The notes under the pieces: model-generated
What the model saw: the letters and a program-made list of their open reading frames with translations, nothing else
What the model was told of the DNA's origin: nothing
The model's database searches: none
DNA from: Flaccisagitta enflata
Taxonomy: Eukaryota; Chaetognatha; Sagittoidea; Aphragmophora
NCBI GenBank assembly: GCA_965153355.1
Contig: OZ231127.1
Coordinates: 100,626,001-100,690,000 of the forward strand
DNA length: 64,000 bases
Reading direction: 5' to 3'
Translations under genes and position numbers: made by a program
Shown here: positions 12,045 to 23,962 of the stretch, one piece after another
Numbering within the stretch: the stretch's first letter is position 1
How the letters are laid out: the number at the start of each line of letters is the position of its first letter

Positions 12045-13411
12045 TTAAGAAATGGCATAGCGTTTGTAGATTAAGGTGCTGTTATTTCTAGCGTAGAAGA
12101 TAGAAAGTCCCAAAGACGCAAAGACTGGCGAGTCGGTAAAATCAAAAAACGGAACCTGATTATTCTCGTTTGCATTGGTCAGTTCATCAACGAGAAGAGT
12201 TTCAACACTCCATTGATGTGGTTCGCCGAAAAAAGCGAAGAAGCTCCTTGAAGATGGAATAAAGCGTGGTAGGCTCGGCCCCACCGTAAAGCGGAGGTCA
12301 ACTGACGTGTGTTGGGACGGGATGTGGTATGCCTCTACGCAGATGCGGCCAGGCTGATAACCATGTGGCTGATTGACCACTGCTCCAATGGGCAAGACAT
12401 AACCTGTGCGAGTCTCGTACAAGAGGATTATGGGAAAACGATGTAGGGCCGCTTGTTTGTGATGTTAGAAGTGAGGCGGAATTGGCGAATGACTTCATGG
12501 GCGACCGGGTTGTAAGATCGATAAATGAGACACCCCTGTATTTCGATGACCATGATGACAAGATATTCTCTAGCTGCGTGATCGCGAAGTTTCTCATCAG
12601 GCTCAAGACAATACTTGATCGCGGATGGGTTGAAGGAGAGAGTGGTGAGTAGGTAGGACAAGAGGCTGTTGCCAATCGGATCGTGCACCAGCAGCATCTG
12701 AGTAGACTTTCTCATTCGATAATCTGGGTTCACCATCTTCTTCCCAGAGTGAAATATTGGATATCATTTGCCAGGAGGTGGCGCGAGGGGTCGTAAGATT
12801 TCAATATCAGCGAATGACGGTCCCAAGTGCTTGGTGAGTGGACAAGATAATTGCGGGTAGTTGTCACGTGGGGTCCAACGGATGGCATCGGTGTGATGCC
12901 AAGCGCGATTCATCGGTGGGTGGAAGAAGTGATATTTGCCATTTATCATGATTTCACTAATGGCGTGTGGGTGATCAACGATTGTTGGAGGGTCATCAAA
13001 CCTCTCTAGCAAATAGATTTGCGTGATGTTATTGGAGAGCTGAACTGCAATGTTGCAAAGCTTCCCGTCAACAGCGATGAAGGTAATTTCCAACTCAACG
13101 TTCCTTCGCATTTCAATGTCTTGACGTTCATCCAATCTTTGTCGCGCACGCTGCAGCATGTTGTCAGCTTTGACAACCTTGCGCCGGACTTCATGAAGCC
13201 GCAGGCATGGAGCGTGGTCCAAGAATCAAAATGTAAATGGGTCAAGAAAGTGAAGAAGTTTGGCCTCCCTTAACCAAAATTGATGATTCATCTTTACCAT
13301 GGTATCGATATCATCATCTACGTGGCTGAGAGTCACGGCCTCGGTGACCGACAAGTAATTCAAAATCCTATCTTGGACAAGTTCGGGGATTTTAGACACT
13401 TTCGCGCCCAT
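12045..13411 (-). pseudogene. F-box-like protein gene carried in an LTR element
   Basis: Start ATG at 13411. The N-terminus MGAKVSK fits an N-myristoylation signal (Gly2, Ser6). Residues 8-60 resemble an F-box: IPELVQDRILNYLSV, then a conserved-type Trp in NHQFWLREAKLLHF. F-box proteins recruit substrates to SCF ubiquitin ligases through Skp1. The rest (about 390 aa) has no recognised repeat such as LRR or WD40. The frame is broken by two in-frame TGA codons (13226-13228, 12764-12766) and one frameshift near 12425-12432. Reading continues sensibly across each, for a total near 455 aa. It lies alone between the two LTRs. It could be a captured host gene or a divergent element-specific protein. 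The F-box call is moderate. Confidence 0.6.
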
Positions 13412-14147
13412 TTTCCACTCTCAGTATAGAGACTATAAAGTTGAACAAGGAACCACTTGTATTCAAAGCTTTTACCTCCTAGGTTTAGCTTTAATCAACC
13501 ATATCAAATCAAATATATCGCTCCTTTTTGAAACCAAGCGGAAGAAATGGAGAAAGAAAATGGTGTAATCTTAAGGGTCTGCACCTGGTGATCCCCTTAA
13601 TGCTTTGGCTCAAAATAAAGGAAAAAAAATAGGAAAAAAAAATGGCGGTAAAGAAAAAAAACTTCACGAGTAGAATCTGAAAAAAAAAAAAACAGCTCCG
13701 GCGTATCTATAGATAAAGCCTATGCTCCCTGAGCTTGGCTTTAATTAAGTTTTGACATATTGTTGAGTGTTACTATCAGGATACGTTACGTATACCATCA
13801 TAAAAGGTCCCCTAAGTGACCACTACCAAAGTTATGTTTACATATCACACGAGTCAGCCGTTGCGATTGGGGGGAGTGGCCACAGATATGATTTCCCGAT
13901 GAAGTTGAATGAATATTAAGCGATAACTACCGAAGTTTCGCCTAAGATATCATTAGTTAACAAATCTGTCCATGAGGTATAAGAAAGGAACGCGAAAGAT
14001 ATAAGCGGCAAATGGATAAAACGCAAAATGCGGGACGCAGAAAAAAAAGAGTCCCTGCAATAAGGGCCAGATGAGTAAGCATATACTTCCAAAGTTAAGC
14101 TTACGGTGTGTTAAGTAGGCTACCAACGATTACCAACCAACAATAAA
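13412..14147. other. LTR-element interior upstream of the F-box-like frame
   Basis: No gene was recognised. Short A-runs and degenerate copies of a CTTCCAAAGTTAAGC-like motif occur (about 13460, 13725 and 14085). If the element is minus-strand, this would be leader sequence. Confidence 0.5.
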
Positions 14148-14627
14148 AGAGCCCACTTGTTGCCTCACAAAGCTATGTTAGAGTCGGAGCTGAAAGGTGG
14201 CAACCCCGAATTGATAAAACAAAACAGAGCCTACGGCCCTGCCCTGTAAAGCTATGTCATAGTCGGGGCCTAAGTGTGGCGACTCTGAATCGATAAAACA
14301 AAACAGAGCCTACGGCCCTGCCTTGTAAAGCTGTGTTATAGTCGGGGCTTAAGTGTGGCGACTCCGAATCGATAAAACAAAACAGAGCCTACGGCCCTGC
14401 CTTGTAAAGCTATGTTATAGTCGGAGCTGAAAGGTGGCAACCCCGAATCGATAAAACAAAACAGGGCCTACGGCACTGCCTTGTAAAGCTATGTAATAGT
14501 CGGGGCCTAAGTGTGGCGACTCCGAATCAGTAAAACAAAACAGAGCCTACGGCCCTGCCTTTTAAAGCTATGTTAGAGTCGGAGCTGAAAGGTGGCAACC
14601 CCGAATCAATAAAACAAAACAGAGCCG
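14148..14627. repeat. 79-bp tandem repeat, six units
   Basis: Units start at 14148, 14226, 14305, 14384, 14463 and 14542 (78-80 bp) and share AGAGCCTACGGCCCTGCC and ATAAAACAAAAC. Two variants occur: type alpha (GGAGCTGAAAGGTGGCAACC; units 1, 4, 6) and type beta (GGGGCCTAAGTGTGGCGACT; units 2, 3, 5). Confidence 0.9.
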
Positions 14628-14730
14628 ACCAGGACCCGGCTTGTCTAATTGTTGCTATATTTTAAACCCCGGAATTCAAGTGCCACAAATCCCGGTATTG
14701 CTATAAGAAGACCCCCACTTGCCCACCTTT

Positions 14731-14884
14731 TTTAGTTGCGGACACGCAACTCTATAAGAGGCTTTGTCCGTCCGTCTGTTGGTTGGTTGGTCGGTCCGTC
14801 ACGCTCGAGTTGAAAAGTGGGAAAACGCGCATTTCCGCCCCTGCCCACCCGTCCGCAACTGGTCGCCGTGTATCCGGCCTTGTT
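14731..14884 (+). mobile_element. Family A element inside the LTR element
   Basis: It begins TTTAGTTGCGGACACGCAAC and ends GCCGTGTATCCGGCCTTGTT, with GTCCGTC/GGTTGGTCGGT runs and an internal CCCCTGCCCACCCGTCCG. The hairpin is the GCAAC variant rather than CGCGAC. Its presence shows family A inserted into the LTR element or its ancestor. Confidence 0.8.
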
Positions 14885-15913
14885 TTTATAAAATTAACTC
14901 AATCCTCCCCTTTTTTTCTTTATTCTAAATCCCCTTACCGAAATAAAAAGACAAACGCCGGTCTTCTTTTTCTTGAACCCACCCACCTTGTCTAGGGCAA
15001 CAAGTGTAACAAACACCCTTTATCTACGTAGTGTCTCAAAAGAGTGGTCAACAAGGGTTAAAATCTGGCAAGCTTAAAAAAATAGGGCCGTAGCCTATTA
15101 TATTTGCTGGCACAAGGGTGCCACTGGAAGTGGATAAGATAGATTTTCTAGAGACACGAGTTATCGGATGGTTAAGTTGGGTGGGGGGGGTGCTGCTGGA
15201 CGGACAGACTAATCAGGGCTTTGTTATCTATTCAATAGTTATCATGCTGTCTAGCTGTGTCTGAGTCTGAAGGTAGAGGGGGTACTATTTGCCTGAGATC
15301 TCGCGTTGTACTACCAAGCTATCTGTTACCAACTGCGCTGGAGACTTTTGCTCCGTTGGTAAAGGGTTTGGGTGCGGAGTCTCAGCCACGAGATCTACCC
15401 CAAAGTCAAAAAAAAAAAACAAAAAGGGGGGTCCTAGTCTGAACGTTTGAAGGATCGCCACAGCCGTGCAGACATGCCGCTACTAGCCCAGATCTACATC
15501 AAAAAGCTAACAGGGGAACTCGTGCAATGCAACCCGGGACAGCAAACAGACCGACCTTCCGTATAGGTAAGAATAAGAGACAAGAAAAGAACAGACCAGA
15601 AAGACAAACTTCAGACACAAAAATCAGCAGAGAGGTCCTAATGGACCTAACAACTGCCGGTTGACCTATACCATCTGGGGCCTTTGATGGGGTCTGCTAA
15701 AACACACTTACCCATTAACAAAATCCCACAAATGGGGGTAGAAATGGTACCTGATATAAAAAAAACGGGCAAACTAGATGGACGGAAGTCCCACAGCCAG
15801 ACAACCAAGTCAAAAACAAGCTGATTCTGGGTCCATAGCTAAAAGAGGGGGGGGGTGGCTGGAGTCACTCTTTTCCCTAGTGGAAAAGACCAAACCGGCC
15901 TGATGTACCAAAA
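14885..15913. other. LTR-element interior, right part
   Basis: No gene was recognised. There is a purine run (AAAAGAGGGGGGGGG) at about 15841-15856 and a candidate minus-strand primer-binding site, TGGTACATCAGGCC, at about 15897-15910 beside the LTR. Confidence 0.5.
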
Positions 15914-16678
15914 TGTAGTGCCCAGGGGAGAAGCCCCGGGGCGAAGAACCTACCTATCTGCCTAACTCCTAAATAAATCATGAATGCTTTGCCTGCCTGA
16001 TCTGCTATCAAGGGGGAACCTAATAACAGCGCGGGAAAACCCCCCCTATAGCTACGGGTCCCAGATAAAACTGCCTCAAAGGGAGGAACCTAATAAACTA
16101 AACCCCGACATAGGAACAAATAAATAATCATATAATCAAACAGGGACAGAATACCGACGGACAAGAGCAGCAATAACGCAAAGGGGGAGAGACAGAGGGG
16201 GGGGGAGGAATAACGTTAAGGTTAGAATATTAGCGTCGAAAATAACAGGTCAAAGCGACGGTAAACGGGTCACAGGCTAGGTCGTAGAAAATCCAATGCT
16301 CCTCAGAGCTCAGCGCATTTATTAGATCGCAGAGAAAGAGAGACATAGTGAACTGGTATTCCTCAGTCGCTCATTGGCAGAGCGCCTCTACTCTGTATCG
16401 TCTTCACGGTCGTCGTCGGCTTTGCACCAGCTGCGAGACTGCAGACTGGGGCTTGGACTTGGCTTGGGACTTCTTAGACTCAGATATCGTGGTCCAGGAC
16501 GTGAACCAGGCTCTCCGTTGGGAGAGAAAGTAGACGCTTAGTGAAGGAGGAAAAGGATAGAGGCGGCAGTAAGAAAGATAGAAAGTGAGGCAGAGATAGC
16601 AAAGAGGGGCCGGGATAGAAAGGAAAAGGGAAAGGCGATAGATGAGAGGGGCAAAAGAACGGATATCCGGGCACAACA
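15914..16678 (-). repeat. 765-bp LTR, right copy
   Basis: Equal in length to 9031-9795 with scattered substitutions only. It ends GGGCACAACA before the ATGG duplication at 16679. Confidence 0.9.
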
Positions 16679-16800
16679 ATGGGATCGGTGCGGCGCTTTA
16701 TTCCGATGCGGTGGAATCCAGGCGGTGGATTCCGAGGCGAATGATTAGTGGCAAATTCATCCGACACCCGATAAAGGAAAGATTGGGCAGCCAACATGAG

Positions 16801-16935
16801 TTTTTAGTCGCAGACACGCAACTCTACAACTTGCAGTGTCGGTCGGTCCCTAAGGTTTTTGAATTGCAAGCGGTTTTCGCAATACGGCTCCTGCCCACCC
16901 GTCCGCGACTGGCTGGCCGTGTATCCGGCCTTGTT
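16801..16935 (+). mobile_element. Family A element
   Basis: It starts TTTTTAGTCGCAGACACGCA and ends GTGTATCCGGCCTTGTT. The middle includes GAATTGCAAGCGGTTTTCGC, a subtype also seen at 18632, 21014 and 55805. Confidence 0.8.
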
Positions 16936-17127
16936 GTTACACACAGCACGAAATCAACTTAGTGCGACTCTCCATCTAGGATTAATGGCCCCCATCTTCC
17001 AGACTGAAGAAGGCCAACACCTAAGTCGCGTGCCAGACGTAAATAACTGAATTGACCAGCAAGCCAGAGGGATTGTATTGGGTACTGGGATTTGATTTAC
17101 AATACTCTTTTGTATTGGGCTTTCCCA

Positions 17128-17560
17128 CACTGCTTGTTTTGGCCACTCAACGAAGTTTTTTTCACCAGCCTGTCACCACCCCCCTAATTGCCCTAAATCA
17201 ACCCAAATCACCTACACAGTGCTTGTTTTGACCACTCAACGAAGTTTATTTCAACAGCCTGTCACCAACCCCTAAATCCACCCAAATACGTAATACAGTG
17301 CTTTCAAAACAGTGCAAAACAGTGCTTGTCTTGGCCACTTGACGAAATTCATTTCACCTGCCTGTCACCAACCTGTTAAATCCACCAAAATCACCTACAC
17401 AGTGCTTGTTTTGGCCACTCGACGATGTTTATTTCACCAGCCTGTCCTTAACCCCCTAAGTCCACCCAAATCACCTACACAGTGCTTGTTTTGGCTACTT
17501 GATGAAGTTTATTTCACCAGCCTGTCACCAACCCCCTAAATCCACCCAATTCACCTAAAC
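17128..17560. repeat. 80-bp minisatellite, about five units
   Basis: Units start with CAGTGCTTGTTTTGGCCACT and include TTTATTTCACCAGCCTGTCA. Spacing is 80 bp in the best part (17321, 17401, 17481). The same unit occurs reverse-complemented at 34765-35035. Confidence 0.85.
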
Positions 17561-17636
17561 ATGTACCCAATTCTGTAGTCCAATACAATACCAATAATGG
17601 CGGCTCGCGCCGTAGGAAAAAAAGTCGTAAATGCCG

Positions 17637-18600
<964 letters not shown>

Positions 18601-18631
18601 CCCTCGCTCTATTGCTCTCTCTCTCCCCAAT

Positions 18632-18766
18632 ACTCTTGGATAAGCGGCAGGACTGTCGCGGACGTTTGGGCAGGGGACATGATGCAAAAATTGCTCGCAA
18701 TTCAGAAATGCTACGGTACGACCAACCGACACAGTAAGGTGTAGATTCGCGCGTCTGCGACTAAAA
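18632..18766 (-). mobile_element. Family A element, GCAAGCG subtype
   Basis: The right end is the complement of the hairpin end (TCTGCGACTAAAAA). The interior contains GCAAAAATTGCTCGCAATTC and GGGCAGGGG. The other end is diverged. Confidence 0.65.
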
Positions 18767-18927
18767 ATAACAATAAGGCTGAATAGATACGAGACAGCTA
18801 CTACTAACACTTACCATCTAACTGCGAGCTAGGTGTATCACTGTTGAAAATAATTAAAAGCACTTCATTTCAACTGCTGAACAATTCTCAAGACAAATAC
18901 TTTAAAGTGCATAATAACAGTAATAAC

Positions 18928-19053
18928 TAGGGATGTGGAAGTGGTCAATTTTGGTGCCGCTTCAATCGCTTCCGCTTCCGCTTCCAATTTGTAGTTCAAA
19001 TACTAGTAGTTATCCCACAAAAATGGAAGCGGTCAATTGCTTCCACATCCCTA
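18928..19053. mobile_element. hAT MITE, 126 bp, perfect 8-bp TSD
   Basis: Terminal inverted repeats TAGGGATGTGGAAG are perfect. Flanking 8-bp direct repeats GTAATAAC lie at 18920-18927 and 19054-19061. TAGGG-type ends and 8-bp duplication are typical of hAT. The interior has GCTTCCGCTTCCGCTTCC. Confidence 0.85.
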
Positions 19054-19404
19054 GTAATAACATTGATAAATGACACAATTGATTTTCATGCCAAAAAGCT
19101 TTTTTGTCAGACCCTGCACTTGAGTAAGTTGAGTAAGTTGTGCCATTTCCTGCCTAGGATGATACATATTTTGATACTCAAAGCTAAGAAAGAGCTTTTG
19201 TCTTTCAAATGGCGCCAACCAGAGGTCTGTATGATCAATATTTTTCGAGTCATGATTTTTTGTATCTTTTTCTATTTTTCGCATTTCTGCGAGGATCAAT
19301 ATTTTTCATTGATTGTAATGTAACAATGAAAGAACAGTCAACATTGTACCCATATTAAATCTGACTTTTATGACGCTTGCTTCAAGATACTTGTATTTTA
19401 CTCT

Positions 19405-19409
<5 letters not shown>

Positions 19410-19480
<71 letters not shown>
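19410..19480. repeat. (GA)n microsatellite
   Basis: Near-perfect GA dinucleotides. Confidence 0.95.
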
Positions 19481-19483
<3 letters not shown>

Positions 19484-19600
19484 CATGAGATTTCAAGAAT
19501 CATCTCCAGATGCAAGGTTCTGGGTAATTGTTCATTTCTCCGAAGGAGCGCCTGTCCTCATGGGAGATTAATGTTTGTGGTTTATCTTTGGACTTGCTCT

Positions 19601-20262
19601 TTATCTTCTTTTCAGAACATCTTGTAATATTCTTGTTGATCCAAGCAAGCATATTTTCTGGCACATGAATTGGTCGGGATATCCAGGAATTTTGGTCAGT
19701 CTGTCAGAGAGGTTTTTAGTGACTGCGCCAAGTCCCCCAATCACTACTGGGATTATTTCTGCCTTTGTGCCCCACATCTTCTCCAGTTCAACGCGGAGAG
19801 GTCCATATTGTGATATTTTCTCATTCTCCTTCTTCCCCACATTCATGTCGACTGGGCATGATACATCTATAATAAGCGTCTTCTTATCCATTTTGTCCTT
19901 GACTATAATATCTGGCTTGTTGGCGCCAACCGGTCTTGCTGTTACTATAGTTTGGTCATACACAATTTCACATTTGTCTGATACTGTTACTTCAGGTGGG
20001 TTATGCAGGAACCAATTCTCACCTACTTGTAGACCAAAGTGCTGCGAAATCTTGTAGTGTATATATCTGCAGATATTATTATGTCTTGTGAAATATTCAC
20101 GCTTAGCCAATATGTCACATGCACCTAGTATATGGAAAATGGATTCTGGGTCTTTTTTACACATGCGACATCTGTCGTCCTCACTGTTCTTCAGAATGTG
20201 CTTTTCATGGAACTTGGTAATTAAAGCCATTTCCTGTGCCCCACATATATATCTTTCAGTGT
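19601..20262 (-). pseudogene. LINE C-terminal fragment: CCHC and REL endonuclease
   Basis: The frame opens at the GA array with YICGAQEMALITK, then a Cys/His cluster CRMC...HILGAC...H. A restriction-like endonuclease segment follows, with KPDIIV, LIIDVSCPVD and KENEKISQYGPL, and then IPVVIGGLG before the natural stop at 19601. This order is known from LINE families that use a restriction-enzyme-like endonuclease (R2/R4/NeSL-type groups) rather than an APE. It is 5'-truncated by the microsatellite. The catalytic-type residues look intact, but the RT is missing, so it is inert. Probably the same family as 6770-7183 and 48884-49233. Confidence 0.75.
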
Positions 20263-20266
20263 GTGA

Positions 20267-20267
20267 G

Positions 20268-20350
<83 letters not shown>
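20267..20350. repeat. (GA)n microsatellite
   Basis: GA dinucleotides truncating the LINE fragment. Confidence 0.95.
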
Positions 20351-20409
20351 TTTGATTCAATTGGTGTCTAATTATGATCACATAATCGAACATGTTACTA
20401 AGGTAACTG

Positions 20410-21013
20410 TACAGAGACATAAATAACTATAAACTACAAACACCAGTTCACCCTCAAATTTCATCCCTCCCGCTCAAACAAATCCCCCAGGACACACACT
20501 ACACCATTTCAAGTTCATTCTACTCTCATTTCATTCTTTCCGTTTCTTAGATCCCACAAGCCACACACTACATCAATTGCTCTATCAGTCGGACGGATGA
20601 AGCCTTTTAGAGAGTTGCGTGTCCGAAACTCAAATGAGGGAGAAGAAGAGGAAACAAATTAAAAAAGAAGTGTGTGTGTATGTGTGTGTGTGCGCGCGCG
20701 CTGGCGTGTTTGTGTCTGTATATATGTGTGAAAAGGGGAGAGCTCTGTTTGTCAAGGTCGGTGTATGTGTTTGTCAGTTCTTTTCATGCCCATATGGTTG
20801 AGTCTAAAATGTCAAATGTGTGGCTTATACTTTTACTTCAGCATGTTAATTGTGCGAACTGTGCAGTGTATATTCTAGTTGATTTTAAGAATAATAGGAC
20901 AATTTGCTAGGTTAGAAAGGGTTGATTAACAGGTAGTTAGATTGAATTGAGGTAGTTTGACAAGTGGGGAAGCATAAGTTACTCAGAGGGAAAGAAAACA
21001 AAACAGATACATA
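20410..21013. other. No gene; family A scrap and (GT)n
   Basis: A 40-base family A remnant (minus) lies at 20591-20630. A GT/GC-rich run lies at 20671-20702. Nothing else was recognised. Confidence 0.5.
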
Positions 21014-21130
21014 GCAAGGCAGGTGCAGATGACTGGGCAGGGGCAGTAATGCAAAAAACGCTCGCAATTTAAAAATGTGACCAAAGGATGGACAGATGGA
21101 CCAAAGGCAAATGTCACGGTTCCGCAGCAA
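21014..21130 (-). mobile_element. Family A element, diverged
   Basis: It contains GGGCAGGGGCAGTAATGCAA, AAACGCTCGCAATTTAAAAA and GGACAGATGGACCAAAGG as in other minus copies. The hairpin end is degraded. Confidence 0.55.
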
Positions 21131-22610
21131 GCAGGAGGGCCCGACTTTCTATCAATCTACCTTAGCACAAGCTTCCGATACATCATTATATACGGATTAA
21201 ATGGTTCAAAGACATTCGTAACTACCCAATGCACATTTTCAAACCATTTTTTGTGACCCTCCGTATCCCTAGGGGGTCCAAAAATTTGGTCAAAGGGCTT
21301 TTTGTGGCTTGTCTCCATTCTGTCTCCAGTAGAAAACAGCAAGCAAAACCAATCAAGAAATGTCTTCTCCTATGATTTTATGAGTTTTCATCAACTAGTA
21401 CTAGTCCCACAGGATACACAAAAAAATTCAACTTAGTAAGCAAACTTTAAGTTACCAAAAATTGGTATATGATTTTAGTTTACCCCTGCTCGATTTTTCT
21501 GCTTTTTTTCTCTCAAGGCTGGATATCATGATATTTATTTTTTTTAACCTCCTTTTTCTTGAACATAAAGCATCTTTCGATAGAAAACTACTTGAGGGAC
21601 ATTTCCCTCCATTTTCATGTCATTGAGTTGATCCTAGGCAGAGAAATAAAAATTCTCTTGGAGCGTATTAATTCGCGAACACCCCCAAATTTGTTCCTAA
21701 CGCATACCTAACGCTTAAGGTATAGCACTATGGTGTGAAAATGATGCATTTTACATAAAATCTGACCACACCACGTGAAAGAGCGTGAAATTTTTCATCT
21801 ACACCGAAAATTTGAAGTCTTAACTCCCAGGCGTTCAGTCACAATGAAATTTTATATTTTGTTGGTCCTGAAAGTGTTGCAGAATTAATACGCTCATCGG
21901 ACAATCATCGTAGTTATTTTCTTCTGGGCGGAGGTCAAGATTTTGCGGACTTTGAGGGAAAAAAATACAGTTTGTACAATTAACAAAAATGCCCATATCT
22001 CATGAACCCTTTGAGCTACACCCATGATCTTTTGCGGGAAAACACACTTTACCAATAGAGATCAGGAGAAAAAATTTGGTTTTCTGAAGATGAGTCCATC
22101 CAGCCCAACCAGCCCAACCAACCTACCAGATGAAAAAATGAAAAAGTGGCATAACTTTTGAATGAGTTAACCGATTTGGCTGAAATTTTGCATGAAAGTT
22201 GTTGAAGAGTATCAACATTACTAGTATGAAGAAGAGCTTGGCGGAACAAATTTTTACTGCACTGCTCAACCAACCAAAAATGGTGCTTATAGAGATTTTT
22301 TGAAAATTCATGAAATTTCGATTTTTTTCCGTGAAACATCCTCACACTATTGCGTTTGAACATAATTTAGGTAAAAGATATTCTCATATTGATTTTTTTA
22401 CTACAATATGCTTAATTTTGTATTGTTTTTTGTACAAAATCTGTCTAATAAAGCTGAATTTGCATGAAAAATGAGCTCAGTTAACAAAATTCTTCTATCG
22501 ATTCGTAAATGTTACTTCATCAGCTCTACAGTAATGCATAGTTTTGTAAAATCTGAATCATTAAAAAAATGGCTAATTCTACCCCTGCCCACTTGCCGTT
22601 TCTTGACATT
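21131..22610. other. AT-rich unique sequence, no gene seen
   Basis: No open frame, splice-like structure or known repeat was supported. Short local repeats such as CCAGCCCAACCAGCCCAACC (22098-22117) occur. Confidence 0.5.
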
Positions 22611-22667
22611 TGCCCAAAGGACTGAGCGACAGGGCATGGTGTAGGGTTGGGTGTCTGCAACTAAAAA
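22611..22667 (-). mobile_element. Family A fragment
   Basis: GGTGTAGGGTTGGGTGTCTG then CAACTAAAAA matches the hairpin-end region; the rest is lost. Confidence 0.5.
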
Positions 22668-23057
22668 GGCATATCTGCACTTAAGAACCACAAAACAAAA
22701 AAGTCAATTCTTAGCATTTTTTGGCCATTTTGAGTCTTTTGGGCCAAACTGCTCCTGCCCAAATGCCCTTGGGATTCTCTCAATCCTTACTCCTGCATCC
22801 CTGGTACTGCTCTACGAGGGGGAAGTCATAGAAATGTGAATTTGGTCCTTATGCTGGCAATTAATCAGTTGGAACTAAAGAATACACCAAGAAAAATGTG
22901 CCCCCCCCCCCCCGGGGGGGGCGGGGTTGCAAGACCACAGTTCTTCTTACACTCTGGCCCTAAAACTTGAAAGAATTTCCTTGTACATGTCCTTGAACTC
23001 ATCACTTATATAAGCAAGACAGATTTCCGAGGTCGTGATTTTTGCCCAACCTAATGT
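22668..23057. other. No gene; C/G homopolymer run
   Basis: A run of 14 C and then G (about 22900-22922) is the only notable feature. Confidence 0.5.

Positions 23058-23150
<93 letters not shown>
23058..23150. repeat. (TA)n microsatellite
   Basis: A perfect TA run abuts the left end of the 3.3-kb TIR element. The element duplicates a TA target. Confidence 0.95.
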
Positions 23151-23151
<1 letters not shown>

Positions 23152-23840
23152 CCTGTACCGAAATGACAAATAGCGGTATATCAAGCATTCTCCGACCAGC
23201 TTGTATCGTACTGGTGTCTTGGCAGTCTGTTAGAACCGGAAAATGGACCATCAGAGCAATTTTAGGTCTCCGCGTTGGAACCGGAGGCAATGTTGTTCAT
23301 CAGGCCGATTCTGGCTTTTTCTGATATTTTTGGTAATTTTACTACACATGCTGACATCGATCTAGAGAGACGTGCAATCATCAATATGCACAATTACCTC
23401 GTTTTTGAACTTTAGACATATTAATCTAGATCAGAAGCATGAAAACAGTCACTTTTTGCCTTTAGAGCTTAGCGCGTAGTAATTTGTGCTATATTCTATC
23501 ATCAGCACGCGCCTTTATTTCATATGTCGCTATCTCTTTCTCTCAGCTCATTAATTCAAATGTCGCTATCTCTCTCTCATTTCCGATGAAACTCAAATGT
23601 TCTGCTTTTGGAATGGACACAAAACATACGGCAAAGAAGGGTCATTTTTAACTCAAGTTCGTACATGCATACATGCCCACATAATCAGGAGTGGTAAATG
23701 TTGGTGGTGGTAGTGAGGAGGAGGAGGAGGAGGAGGAGAAGGTGGCTGAATAATGACGGGAATGAAATTTCACAAAAAAACACGTTCAACGGAGCTCCAG
23801 GGCATATTCATTTTAACTTCCTTAAGTGCAGCAAGTATGA

Positions 23841-23945
23841 TTTATAGTTGTGGACACGCAACTCTTTAAGAGAGTGTCTATTGGTCTGTTGGACCGTTTG
23901 TAAGTCCATTCATGAGCACAAGTCGAAAAGTGGAAAAACTACCTG
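23841..23945 (+). mobile_element. Family A 5' half
   Basis: It begins TTTATAGTTGTGGACACGCA and continues into GTCTGTTGGACCG and AAGTCGAAAAGTGG, then joins a family C element. The same junction is in copy 2 (58895-58971). Confidence 0.65.
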
Positions 23946-23962
23946 TTCAGGTGCTGTTTGGA

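Larger units (their letters stand above)
9031..16678 (-). mobile_element. LTR retrotransposon, 7.65 kb, non-autonomous (LARD-like)
   Basis: Two direct 765-bp LTRs enclose 6.1 kb. The insertion is bounded by the 4-bp duplication ATGG (9027-9030 and 16679-16682). LTR ends are TGTRGTGCCC and GGGCACAACA, which are mutual inverted repeats. No RT, integrase, protease or gag frame was found inside. The interior holds an F-box-like reading frame on the minus strand (13411-12045), a 79-bp tandem array, and a family A insertion. Orientation is taken as minus because the F-box-like frame is on that strand and TTTTGGTACATCAGGCC follows the 15914 LTR edge like a primer-binding site. The plus strand instead has a purine run (AAAAGAGGGGGGGGG, about 15841-15856), so this is not settled. 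Confidence 0.85.

Noticed and set aside
12764-13228. TGA read as selenocysteine in the F-box-like frame
   Set aside because: The frame also has a frameshift, the residues are not Cys-like positions, and no SECIS-like structure was identified; decay is simpler.
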